From Xylogone sp. PMI_703 (lineage: Eukaryota > Ascomycota > Leotiomycetes), in NCBI GenBank assembly GCA_021399445.1, contig JAJTUQ010000001.1, forward strand, positions 2,666,001-2,730,000: a stretch of 64,000 nt of DNA, read 5' to 3'. The position numbers and the translations under genes were made by a program. Below the pieces are notes generated by a model, which was not told where the DNA came from, did no database searches, and saw nothing but the letters and a program-made list of their open reading frames with translations. Shown here piece by piece: positions 24,470 to 36,297 of the stretch. Position 1 is the stretch's first letter; each line of letters begins with the position of its first letter.

Positions 24470-25048
24470 GAGTGTGGAGCACAGCTAATTTGTATCAGCA
24501 TCCAACGTTGGGCTTGAATCTCGCGTTTTCTGAGGATATAATGAAGTCAAGAAGAAGATTGACCTCGTCGGCGGCTGTGGAAGGTCGTCGTCGTGACTGT
24601 GGTTGGTCTGCCTTCTTGTCTCAGGAGCAGTTATGCGAACCCGCGCTAAACTAGACCCTTGTTACACCTTAATTGCTGCAATATCGATGTGCCATAACGA
24701 GCTGCAAACGGCGAGGTGATTTCTATGTCTTGGCACTAGGTTGCGATATTCAATCACTCATCTCCAGCACCATAAGTCCCTCTACCGAAGCTTATGTGCT
24801 GTATCTACGACCACCATTAATGACCGTTTGCGACGTGGTTCTCCAAGTCCCGCCACCTTCCCGCCACCATCTGGATTGCCGATAACTAGTAAGAGGCTCT
24901 ACCGAGACCAAGACGCGGCCTCAAAGCGCTCGTTCAACGTATACAGCCTTGTGACAAGGGTCGCCTAGAAGAGATCTGTTCGTTATTGATACGGGACTGG
25001 CCATTCCCTCCTTGCTATTCTGTAGCATTACACGATATCGCTCGCGTC
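24470..25048. promoter_or_regulatory. divergent intergenic promoter region (CDC24 / F-box-WD40 gene)
   Basis: The 579 bases lie between two divergent starts and should contain both promoters and leaders. The short plus-strand frames here have poor coding character. I see no distinct regulatory motif that I can name with confidence. Confidence 0.6.
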
Positions 25049-27783
25049 ATGTCGTCGTTTGAGCCACCTACTCAGGATGAAGGCTACAGCGAAGACCCGT
25101 TGACTGTCTCCGCAGAGTCGGGAGGCATGCAGACATGGTTGTCGAGTATACCTGTCTCACAGAGAACTCGTATGTAGCCGGAAGCTTCCATTGATCTCAT
25201 ATAATTAACACTTTCTCTGCAGAGTATGTGATGAGCTTACTTGATCAACTACCTACTTCCGAAGTTTGCGAGATTGTCCGTCGCCTGCGGCCACGGCTTT
25301 ATATCGACTTTTTCCAATATTTACCACCTGAAGTTTGCTTGAGGATCTTAAGTTTCCTAGACCCTATTTCATTGATTAATACCGCTCGAGCGTGTCGTGA
25401 GTGGAACTACCTTGCGCTTGACCGGAAGCTCTGGGAGCATCTATACCATCTCGAAGGTTTTAGAGTCATACAATCGGAAGTACGAAAGTTTGAGGATTCA
25501 TTAAATTCAGGCACCCAATTCACAAGGCCCAGGCTGGAAAGTGAAGAAAGTGAATATGCCAACAAACGACGAGCTACACAGCGAGTGCCCTTGGCACTTC
25601 CTACTGATGGCGATGCTGAAATGATGGATGCTGATGTTTTAACTACAAAGCAGGAGTCTATCTTTGGGCCTTCGGCTAAAGAGAAGATGGCAGTGAAGTC
25701 TAAAGAGGTAGACACAGACGAAGTAATGATGGATTCCTCCTATTTAGCGGAGAAATCAAGCTTAAAGCCACTACGAGCCGCCCAATTTCCGAAGAACCAA
25801 CGGTCAGCAATTTCACAACAACTTCGACAAGCTGGCATGCCATCACACTCGTCCAACCTAGCCGTTTATGATAGGAGTGATAACAAGCTAAAGCTAAACT
25901 GGCATTATATTTATTCGCAAAGAAGGCGTCTAGAAGCTAACTGGGAGGCCGAGAAATATACCAACTTTCAGCTACCACATCCTAAACACCCAGAAGAGGC
26001 ACACTTGGAGTGTATTTACACAATTCAACACTCCGGGAGATATTTAGTTAGTGGCAGTCGCGATAAAACAGTACGAATATGGGATCTTGATACGCGCCGA
26101 CTAGTCCGTCCGCCGCTACGAGCTCATTCCGGCTCTGTTTTATGTCTTCAGTTCGACGCCGATCCTGAAGAAGATATAATAGTATCGGGAAGCAGTGATG
26201 CCACGATAGCTATTTGGAAATTCTCCACGGGCCAGGTTATTCAACGACTTAGAAAAGCTCATCGGGAATCGGTACTAAACGTACGATTCGACAAGCGTGT
26301 TCTCGTTACTTGTTCAAAAGATAAGACAATCAAGATTTTCAATCGGAAGGCTTTGCACCCTGGCGATGTTGGCTACTCGAATTCGTTTGAAGCCGTCAAC
26401 CCGGTACCAACCTATCTGAATAACTACGGCTTCCCCTCTTCGCCGTCTGCAGGTCTTCCTATGAGACCTCCGTATACCATGATAGGCTGTTTAGAAGGTC
26501 ATAATGCTGCTGTGAACGCCGTCCAAATATATGGAGATGAAGTTGTCTCTGCTTCTGGTGATCGTACCGTCAAGGTCTGGAATTGGCCAGAACAAGCATG
26601 CACGCGGACGTTAATTGGCCATCTCAAGGGGATCGCGTGTGTCCAATATGATGGTCGCCGCATAGTAAGCGGTAGCAGCGATAACGAAGTTAAGGTATTC
26701 GACAAAGAATCCGGGTTAGAGGTGGCCAGTCTTCGGGCCCATACAAACCTTGTTCGCACAGTCCAAGCTGGGTTTGGAGACCTCCCATATAGTGCAGAAG
26801 AGGATAAAGAAGATGCCAGACTTGTTGACTCTGAATATTTCAGAGCTCTCGATTCGGGTTCGCTTCCTCGTGTACAGCCACGTCGGGGCAGACCGAGAAA
26901 TGCAGGATCTAGAAAGCCAGAAGATATTACCGCATATGGCGCGAAGTTACCTCCAGGAGGCGGCGGGGGCAAATTTGGCCGCATAGTATCAGGATCTTAT
27001 GATGAGACCGTTATAATATGGAGAAGAGATAAAGAGGGGGTATGGAAAGCTCAGCACATTTTGAGGCAAGAAGACGCTATGATAGCAGCAGCGAGAGCCA
27101 GTTCACCCATTCGATTTCCGGCCGTCTCTCAGGCTATGCAGCCTGATGCAGATCCACAAGCACAGGACCAGCCCTCCGCTGCTCCGTTCGCCCCAGGATC
27201 TCAAGCATTCTATCACCATATCATTGATATCACGATACCTCAAGGCGTAGCCGCATTGCGGCGGGCCCTCCATGAACACCCAGAAATCATGCAGTATCCC
27301 CATCTCGCGGCCTCAATATCTCAGCTCCCGCCCAGCCAGAGGCTGTTGATGACTGCCGCGATCGATGCAAGAATCGCCTCTCGTGATGCTCAACGAGCTA
27401 ATAGTGCTGAAGCTAGCTCAAACCCTCCTCTGCCCCAAGCCCAAGCCCAAGCACATGCTCACGGGGAGGCTCAAGTCGGCCCTGGCTCCCATACAGCAGC
27501 CCAAGCAGGTCTTACGGCTCCTACAGCACCTCAAGCACCTGCGGGTTCCGATGGGCACCAACAGCCACATGCACAGCCACAGCAACCCCAGCCAGCTCCC
27601 CATCACCACCATACACATCATGCACCAACTATCCAGAGCAACATGTCGCGCGTATTCAAGCTCCAGTTTGATGCTCGACGGATTATTTGCTGCAGCCAGA
27701 CTCCTGTGATCGTAGGCTGGGACTTCGCTAATGGCGACGAGCAGATAATCGAGGCCAGTCGGTTCTTTGCACCAATTGAATAA
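25049..27783 (+). CDS. F-box/WD40-repeat protein, SCF substrate receptor (FWD-1-like)
   Basis: Exon 1 is 25049-25169 and exon 2 is 25223-27783; the 53-nt intron is phase 1. The product has 893 residues. An F-box lies at about 70-115 (YLPPEVCLRILSFLD, ARACREWNYLALDRKLWEHLY). After an acidic/basic linker, WD40 blades start near 300 with classic strands such as LVSGSRDKTVRIWD, VVSASGDRTVKVWNW and IVSGSSDNEVKVFD. The last canonical blade (IVSGSYDETVIIWRR) is followed by about 200 residues rich in Ala, Gln, Pro and His, and then a closing WD-like segment (FKLQFDARRIICC...GWDF). Such proteins recruit phosphorylated targets to an SCF ubiquitin ligase. The architecture resembles Neurospora FWD-1; Met30/SconB is less likely because its characteristic N-terminal segment is absent. 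An upstream in-frame ATG at 24986 would add 21 residues. Confidence 0.88.
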
Positions 27784-29970
27784 GTTGGTTGATCTCATAT
27801 TTCGGGACATGAATATGGCAAGCAAACCCTGGGATTTCTTTTGGGACTAGACAGCAGGGAGCCAATATGTTCATAGTGATCGACATAGTAACGACGTTTA
27901 CGAGAACGAGAGTAATGTTTGCATTAACTTGGCGACGGACTATGGCATAGCGTGCATGTGCTGGGGGTGAATCAAGGCGTTGATCTGACAGTATTTAGGC
28001 GTGTGTGGAAACCAAGGCGGATTTATAACACCACTGTGAGCTCAGAGATTTTTGAAAAGCTGGGTAGTTAGTTCGAAGGGTTATTAAATTGATATTATGC
28101 CACTGGGATATATGGTGGTTTTAACATCTTAGTTCTATGTATGCATGGTTCGAGTTTACATATTTGCCTGAATATATGTGATAAGTATTCAACACCAACA
28201 TGTGTGACCGAAAATTATTCAGTGTAGGATATTGATAATCTTGTAGCTGGCTGTATTTCTTAGAGCAAACCGCTTGATTGACTGCCACGAACCAACTAAC
28301 TTAAGATATAGTATTAAGATATAGTTGTTAATTATTAGCTAACTTGCTCAAGCTCTTTTCTAGCTAATAATGCATCTGATCATCAGATACGAGACGAAAC
28401 CTTTGATCACTATACCGGTATATTGATAAAGCGACGATTTCTGCAACACTGTATGTGCATGCAAGCCACAATCCCTCAACGTAACCCTAAAAGCTTCAGG
28501 GAAAATTAGGCAGCCAAATAAACTGATAAGTCAGCTATAACGGAGGTAGCATCAGCCAATAAAACGCACAGATCCGTGAAACCATGTCGTGGTTGCTGAA
28601 TTGTGTACGTAACCCTCTCAGGAGAACGCCCAGAATCTCAATCCTTCGAGCTGGATGGACCACTTGCAGCGGAGAGCTCAAGCGCGCGGTGCGGGTGGGG
28701 CGCTTATGATGGAAACTGTTAATCGCCCCGTTAGGACTAGACGATCCGAACTGTCCGCCTTGGCGGTCAACATTTGCGACGGAGAGAGAGATATCTGGAT
28801 GAAGTGTCACACAACATAGGGCTCTATAACTTATCTGCGGGGATGGCTTATAGGTCAATGGTGCTGATTCTTGAACCTCAGTCTAAAGCATTGATCACAC
28901 CGTGAAGGACTGAGTCCTGCACGTTTTGGTTACTTAGTGGTACCGACACGATAAGATTAAGCTTGTAGTAATATCGATTAACGGGTGGCTATGTGGCTTG
29001 CCGTTGGAGAAAAGAGAATTCTTGCGCCAAGAGAACAGGTTTTGGGATTCGCTGTAGCTTACCAGTGATGTTTGCTTTGGAATCAACTTGTTAGGGAGAA
29101 GCAATGTTCTCCTTCTTCTTTCTAGTTGTGCCTTCTAGCCATAAGTATGATATTGATTCCGTCGCTCTATTCCCCAAGGCTAAATGGCTCAGATCTAGCA
29201 AAGAGTATGATTCCGAAAAGGAATACGAGATATTAACCATCAGTCTCAAGTGTTTCAGCGTCCGCGCCTAACTCGTCCAGCCTTGCAGTGTCTGATATTT
29301 GAGCAAATAGTGATTCTTTAATCATTAACAAACGTGTTCAAGGTCAAGACGATGGTTGCTTACATTAATTACCCCAAGTATTACTTTAGGATCCGCCGTC
29401 TGGCTGCAGCGGTACGGGTGAGCTTTAGTGGCCGCTATTCCATGGATAAACTACTGTAATAAGCTAATTAGTGGAGCTCGTAAACGTTGAGGTTGGTCGA
29501 AGTTGGCCGCGTGTCCTTGCAGATGTAATCCGGTAATCATGATCTCAGACCTCTGTTCGGAGAGCTCTCGTCGGCAGTCCGTCTATACGTGCCCATTCCG
29601 GCTTCCACGCACCCATGAGCTTGTCCCTTCCAAGCCGCAGCACGATAGGATAAGCTTCTTCTAAGACGGGCTAAGCCCCAAATGGGAGTTCCTAGCCGCA
29701 TTTAATACCATTGCGTCGCCCTCTATTCCGCACCGGTAGGCTTGACGTATAACAAAAGCACAAGGCATCTCAAGACGCCCAAGGCTGGCGTCGCAGGATT
29801 CAAGTCTCCATCTCACAAGCCTGCTCATACAAAAATTTTCCCTTATGGGAAGAGGTGTCTCTCTCTGAGGAGGAGCTTGTCTTTCGCATTTCGCAGCTTG
29901 CCCCTTTTCTTCCACAAACTGGCGATTTCTGAAAAGCTTCAATTATACCCAAAGCGGACAAAATTTCAAG
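27784..29970. other. intergenic region, 2.2 kb, no supported gene
   Basis: No coding frame is convincing. The region holds the 3' flank of the F-box gene and the promoter and leader of the glycosyltransferase-like gene. A hairpin and a near-palindrome occur at 28331-28388, next to a duplicated TTAAGATATAGT-type unit at about 28300-28325. Confidence 0.6.
28331..28388. repeat. hairpin plus near-palindrome
   Basis: An 11-bp perfect inverted repeat pairs ATTATTAGCTA (28331-28341) with TAGCTAATAAT (28361-28371) over a 19-nt loop. It is followed at once by ATCTGATCATCAGAT (28374-28388), palindromic except for its centre. They lie about 550 bases downstream of the F-box gene. A small mobile-element remnant or a structured RNA is possible; the sequence alone does not decide. 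Confidence 0.6.
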
Positions 29971-31676
29971 ATGATGAAACTATCCTTTAGGCAACGCTAC
30001 GCCTTTTTCGCCTTGATCTCTGTTCTACTCATCTGTACAACAACCTTCTATTTGAGACCAGACGCTTTTGGTAGAGTTGCCAGCATTATACCTTACCACG
30101 GCGATGAACCTTCTCCTCCTGCTGAAGCACCACCACCACCGCCACCGCCACCGAAGAAGCCCAAGTATAAGGACCCTGCGCCTATACTATCTCGTCCTAT
30201 AGTGGAAAACTTCCCGTTAGCATTCGCCGCTCACTCAGCAGCAGATCTCCCTCCCATTCCTTCCTGGGTTCGGCCACCAGTTCCTCATGTCAAAGAAAGC
30301 ACTCCTCTTCTTATCGGCTTCACGCGGAATTGGCGGTTGCTGCAGCAGACTGTGGTGAGCTACATCACGGCAGGATGGCCTCCAGAGGATATTTACGTCG
30401 TGGAGAACACTGGCGTCATGAATTCTAACGCAGAAGGCCTTCTTAGCCTGCAAAACCCGTTCTTCTTGAATCACACAAGACTCAACATGTTCGGCGTGAA
30501 TATAGTGGTCACTCCAACGCTGTTAACTTTTGCGCAATTGCAGAATTATTTCCTGCATACTGCCCTTCAGAAAGGCTGGGATCATTACTTCTGGAGCCAC
30601 AGTATGTCTTCCCAAACTGATCTCTTTCCATTCATCTCTGTCATTGATCAAATGCGCTACTGCTTCTTGACAAACAACTGTTCTTAGATGAGAGTTATCT
30701 TATTCTTTATCTTGCATTAATCGCAAATCAGAATTCTACTTCTCTTACCATCCCTGAGCACACCACGACATTTCAGAGCTATTCACTAACCCAGTTAATA
30801 GTGGATGTAGTTGTAATACCGTATGAAGACCGCTACGTCGAATCGCATCCGGAACTGAAGCCAGAATCCTCCTATTCAGACTTCTCTTCACTTTACATGA
30901 ACTGCGTTAAGGAGCTGCGCAAAGTGACGGACCCAGGAGCAGACCCAAAATGGGGCCTGAGATTCTTCCATTACGACCACTTAGCCCTTGTCAACGTTAA
31001 GGCTTATATGGCCATTGGCGGCTGGGACACACTCATTGCGTATTACCTTACTGACTGTGACATGCACGCACGACTCGCCATGGATGGATGGAGCACAAAA
31101 GATGCGGAAGCTGGGCTCATACATGATGTTGCCAGCAGTCTAGATGATCTAATAGTATTGTACCGAAAGCAAGGCACCATAGAAGCGAGTTTCACGGACC
31201 CCAACGTAGTGGAAGAGGAGCTGAAGAAACAGGCTGAAGAGTTGGAGAATCAGGGCAAGGAGCCAATCCGTGGAAGATTCAATATGGAGGAAAGGTCTGC
31301 ACTCCAGCCTAGCAAGAGAGTGCCACCTCCGGGTGAATTCGTACCTGCATCTCCTAACGGTGCTGCGATACCTTCGGAATGGAAAGATGACACTGTCGGT
31401 TCCCCGCAGTTTCGAACTCTAGCCGATACTTGCGATAAGATGCAAAAGTCCAAAGTGGATAGCAGCCGCGGTCGCAATACTTGGCAGGCTCGCCAGTATG
31501 GTGGACAAGGGGAGCCTTTCTACCGTGATAGCGCAGGATTCGAAAGCGGTCTCTGGATGGTTATTGAGAATGGAAGAGCCGTATACAGGGAGAAATGGGG
31601 CCATCAAGACTGTGATTTGATCGGTGCGGGATTACGGCCAGAAGACGCATGGAAGGTCAAACATGATTGGGAATAA
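29971..31676 (+). CDS. type II membrane glycosyltransferase-like protein, two exons
   Basis: Exon 1 is 29971-30601 and exon 2 is 30802-31676. The 200-nt intron (GTATGT...ATAG, phase 1) rebuilds the motif WSHMDVVV. The product has 501 residues. It has a short cytosolic tail, one signal-anchor helix (about 11-28, FFALISVLLICTTTFYL), a proline-rich stem (about 46-63) and a lumenal catalytic-type domain. GT-A-like features are the nucleotide-binding-type strand IYVVENTGV, a single metal-site-like Asp at 212 in SHMD, and a later GGWDTLIAYYLTDCDMHARL block. This topology fits a Golgi glycosyltransferase, but I cannot name the CAZy family or the substrate. If exon 1 is read through, translation stops 22 codons into the intron. 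Confidence 0.8.
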
Positions 31677-32779
31677 CTCACTCTACACATGCGAAATGGG
31701 CACATTTGGGAGGTATATATACCATGTACCTTGCAAAGCAAAGTGTGGAAGGGTTGATAACTAGAAAAAGGGGAGCGCCTTGCTGCACTCGACCTACCAT
31801 ATCGGAAGATGGTACGAGAAGGAATTACCGGGACCACCAATTTTGACATATCGTGCATCAGAGTAGGTGCTAATACTCTTGCATGTATATCACTACCTTT
31901 ATTCCCCGGAGAGATCAGAACAACTGGATTGGGGAAGAGGATCATCCAGCGATCAATAATAACTTTGGAAGATGTAAAGAACGAACTATGAAGGATTATT
32001 TCTCCGTCAGGATGAATCTTGGCATGTATGGAAAATGACGGTAATGGAAGGTTGTATTAATGTATATCTATGTGAGCTATGTACTATAATCAATGTATAG
32101 AAGGCGGAGAACACAAGTCGAAAAGGGTGTTTACTATATTTGATACTCGTTTGCAAGGATCCACAACAAAATCATATGTGTATAGGTCCGAACTCAAGTC
32201 CCTTCCTTGCCGATATAGACTCTAATCACTCAAAGAAAAGTTTAAGCTAGGTTGCTAACAGGATTTTTGAGTCCATATACCATCATTCTCCTCTCAACAT
32301 CCCCTAGGCCAAGTCAATCAATTTTACCTTTTATTCTTTTTGCAATAAATACTAAAAGGCAAGACCCTCAAAAGAAAACCAGTGAAAAAATGCTGGTCTG
32401 GATACATTCAGCTATCGCTCATGGCGTGCGTGCTTTGTATGCGCTATATCTGCCTTGTATCTATCTCCTTTGATCGTATGGAGATAACTTAGGCTTAATG
32501 TCCATTCTTGCTCTTAGAACAACAAGTTGAGCCGGCAATGCTGCTACAACTAAATATTTAATTGGCAGCATACTAAGCCGACAGAGAGTAGAACTGATAA
32601 TAATTGATTTAAACGTGTCGAAATTGAACTAGTATGGATTTAGGGGTATTTTGAAGATGTATACAAGAGATGGATATGGCCTCCTCAAAATTTCAGCAAG
32701 CATCTGATGCGCTCTAATCATCCATCACGGAGAAATAGAACGTTTTCTATCTATGAATGGATATAAACATAGAAAATAT
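31677..32779. other. convergent intergenic region, no supported gene
   Basis: The 1.1-kb interval joins the 3' ends of the glycosyltransferase-like and Zn2Cys6 genes. It is AT-rich, and only short frames without coding character are present. Confidence 0.6.
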
Positions 32780-35320
32780 TTATCTAGCCCATACGTTCAT
32801 ATCATCCAGAAAATCATCGTTGATATCATAACCAGCCACTACCCCAGGATCCCACATGACGTCGAGACCTAGTATCTCTTGTGGATCTATACTCGCACCC
32901 TCAGTTTGGATTCCTTCCTGAGCCTTATCAGCGTCTAGGTCAGTGAACGTCTCCCAAAGTGCATCATCTGCGGTAATTTCCCCAATAATCCTGCCTCTCT
33001 GGTTCTGTGTCTGCCGCTCTTGTATGTTGACTGTCTCGCCACTAGTATCAATAGTGGAACTAGGTGGAGCATCGTCATATCGTGGGGCACTTAGTCCCAA
33101 TGGTGGTGCAATTCCTCCCGAATACCGCATGATTTCAGGTCTCTCACTCGCCTTAGCCAACAGCACATTGGCGTACTGCGTCTGGCTATTCGGATTCTGG
33201 CTAAGTGTCCTGATAAACACTTCAAAGGGATCTATCCAGATGCCTCCCCTGCCCAACCCGATGGCTGTTCCAGAATAACCGGTGCGAACTAACGCCGCAT
33301 TGCCGCATGCATGCACGACATCCAGCATGGCGTTACCAATTTCGAAAATCTTTTCAAAAATGCCCATGCCGTGGACTTCGATGCTCTTTCCTGGAAGGGA
33401 GCTGATGATACTTAGAAGACTGTAAGCAATCTTAAGTGGGTAGCTGAATGTCATGCTTTCGATCTCGTTGATATTTGATAGGAGGCCCTGGCGCATGCTA
33501 CTTTGCCAGACTATCAGCCGCAACCATTGCTGGGTTACTAGGATATCTGCTTTCTGGGTTGAAGTTAGAGATTGAGTGACCGGTGTAATGCTTAGGTCGG
33601 CTTGAAGAAGAGTGTATGTTTGCGTCGATTGAGGGGCAGAGGAGGCCTCGTTCCAGGTATCGACAAACGAAGAGTTTAAGAGATGGAAGGATTGGATGAG
33701 ACGCATAAAACCAGTGTGTATGTCTGGAGACTCGTACTCATGTATACTTGTAGGGAGTGCTGGTGTTTTGGAAAGGGCCAGGGGCTTGTGACGAAGAATC
33801 GCAAACGACCTCTCCGTGACGTACAGGATCCAAAATGTTCTCCTTCGACATAGTGCCTCTGATGGTTCAAGACCTACGTAGCTATTCTCATCATGGAGGC
33901 CCAAATCCTGACCCATAGTCACTGCTTCCCGTAGATAATACCAGGTCTTCCTTGACTGGTTTAACTCAAAGTATGCTGAGCTGATCAAGTATGATGAAAT
34001 CACGGCTGACAAGCTTCTATCTTCGACAAAGTCATATTGTTGTCTATTGGATATACACTCATCTAAGAAGAACGTTCCAACTGCATCCCAAGGTTCTGGC
34101 CCGTGTGCTTTTATCGACTTGCCTAACATGTGTGTTGAGGTGAGGCCACAGAGTGCATAGACGAAATTCTTTTCTGATGGCGTGAGATCTCGAGTCACTG
34201 TAGCTCTCAGAGTTGGTATATGGACTAGGGGCATTATTGGATAGATGTGTTCGATATAGAGGTCAATACAGGTGGGTATCAAGTGGAGATAGCTGCGGGT
34301 TGTTGGGCGAAATTGATTGGAGCCATAAATGCTATCTGGTCCATCATTGATTGACCTAGATGTGTCATTGTAGCCTGTAAATCGTGACTCAGAAGATGAT
34401 GCAGCAGGGGCACCTTGAGTATTAGATATCAATTGCTCAATACTGTCAGCTCGTTAGCACAGGGTAGACAAAGAGAATAGATATGTCACATTGAAGCAAA
34501 TTCAAAATTTTTAGTATAGATTTACCACTTGGTAAGGGAAATAATTTAGCAGATTCGAAAATCAATTTTCAATTTACGCCTCAAGATATAGAGCAAAGGG
34601 TTGGATAGAAAAATACACAAGATCGAAATTTGCAAGCGGAAGTACTCACGGTGACCTCTCTGTACCAGCACTCCCCCTACCTGAGGTAGCCTTTATTGAC
34701 TCGCTACATCCTCCATCACTGTCCTGTGCTTTGCTCTTAGTCCTTCCATCAGCTGGTCCTTGAGCCCTTAGCTGATTGATAATTCTTCCAGTGCCTTTCT
34801 TTGGGCCACGACGTTTTGGAATATGGTCTCTCTTACAAGGCAAAGAAGCAGTCGTGCATTGGTCGCAAGGAAAACCACCATCACATCTTATACCTATAAG
34901 AAAGGAGAAGAAGTTAAACACACATTACAGAAATACAAGAATTTAAAGACATAAGATATCAGAAACAGTCTAGTCACTCGACAAGAGGAAGATCACCTAC
35001 GAGACAAGACATGGAATGAAATCAAACGTAGAATCTACAAGATTCACAGTAGTATGAATGCACATTGCAACGACACAGCGACACAAGGAAAGGAGGAGCT
35101 TCGTACGTCGTCTTCTACAATGATCACAGACTTTCCTAGGCCCCACTTCAGGGACCAAACTACCCTTCTCCCTCATCTCTATCTGGGGAGCCATTATTCC
35201 AGGTCTCGCTCTCAGGCTGTCTGCCGCTAAGACCCCACTTTTAGCTTTCTCCAACCCCTCCATCTTTCTACCTAAACTAAGTAAGGCTCGAGCTCCGTAT
35301 CTTGCGGAATCTCCGTCCAC
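32780..35320 (-). CDS. Zn2Cys6 fungal transcription factor, three exons
   Basis: Exons are 35320-35107, 34893-34650 and 34442-32780, with introns of 213 and 207 nt; splicing keeps frame and gives 706 residues. The intron-split zinc cluster is complete after joining: Cys 65, 68, 75, 81, 84 and 91 (CDHCRRRRIRCDGGFPCDQC, then TTASLPC), exactly C-X2-C-X6-C-X5-C-X2-C-X6-C. A basic linker KRDHIPKRRGPKKG follows. The middle and C-terminal parts have the Fungal_trans (MHR) pattern, for example RRRTFWILYVTERSFAI. The C-terminus is acidic (DINDDFLDDMN), a possible activation region. RRGPKKG linkers are seen in factors of the sugar/polysaccharide-use group, but the target genes cannot be deduced. The start is uncertain; Met 43 is an alternative. 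Confidence 0.9.
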
Positions 35321-36297
35321 CCTCAGTCTTGTTCCCTTGGGGCCAAACGAATAGTGGACGTCAACCTGCCCACGATCTCATCTACCCCCATTCAAATCCC
35401 GATCGGGAAATCAAGCGCGGTAGGGGAGAGGGAACAAGACCAGCTAAAACAAGATAAAGTGGTTAGATGCTGCGCAAGTGAGGTTGATGAAGGGCCTAGA
35501 AGCCCCAGTTATTCCCGCAATATCACCAGTACCGATATTGGCCAGGTTGTTGACTCAATGCATCGGAGGCCGATGTGATAGATCAATTGCATCTTTGCCG
35601 GCCAAGCAGCGGGTCGGGTTATTTATTTAACTAGCGCAAAGGAGAGGCGTCGAGGGCGTGAAGATAAAAAAACGTGCAGGGAAGAGCAGTTTGTGCCGAG
35701 GAGCAAAGGCGGGCGTGTCTGGGCGTGCGTGCATGAGCCACCAGTTCGTCAAATCTTTTCCTGGTGTGTGCTTGCTTTTGCTGGGGGATGGTTGGCGAGA
35801 AGACAAGACATCAACAGGACAAGAGCAATATACTGGGTTTCAGTTGCTGCACAGCATAAGACCGTGCATACTTGTAGAATGCGCTTGCCAGCGGCAGTAG
35901 TCAACCTCGAAGAGCACAACAGTACTGTGCAGTTACCGTACACCATCGTACATTGGTAGGGTTACACACTTCAAATTGACCCCGAATACACCGACGGAGA
36001 GGCCGATGCATCAAGATGCAAGAAAAAGGGGCTGGCCAACGATGTTATGTAGAAGTTAACCATGCTGAAACGACAAGTGACCGATAGAGCACATGAAGTA
36101 CAGCCAGGGGGATTTTCACAGGATCGCTTGTCACGCTTGTAGATGTCGTCTTCTGTCTTGCTAAGACCGGGGTATATTCAAGGAATTTACGATGCTGGCC
36201 TATTATTTTCCATCGAGCTAATATTTCATCATTAGTGCCCTCATTATCATGTGTGTAATCGTCATTGTTTTATAGGCACTCCACCTGCGGGATCAAC
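35321..36297. promoter_or_regulatory. upstream region of the Zn2Cys6 gene and 3' flank of the acyltransferase gene
   Basis: The 977 bases lie between two minus-strand genes. The 12-bp palindrome TCCCGATCGGGA sits 77 bases upstream of the Zn2Cys6 start. TACTGTA-type words cluster at about 35920-35955. No supported gene is present. Confidence 0.55.
35397..35408. promoter_or_regulatory. TCCCGATCGGGA palindrome, candidate zinc-cluster binding site
   Basis: The perfect palindrome contains an everted pair of CGG triplets (CCG-AT-CGG), the type of half-site bound by Zn2Cys6 dimers. It lies close upstream of a Zn2Cys6 gene, so autoregulation is possible. This is inference from position and half-site only. 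Confidence 0.35.
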
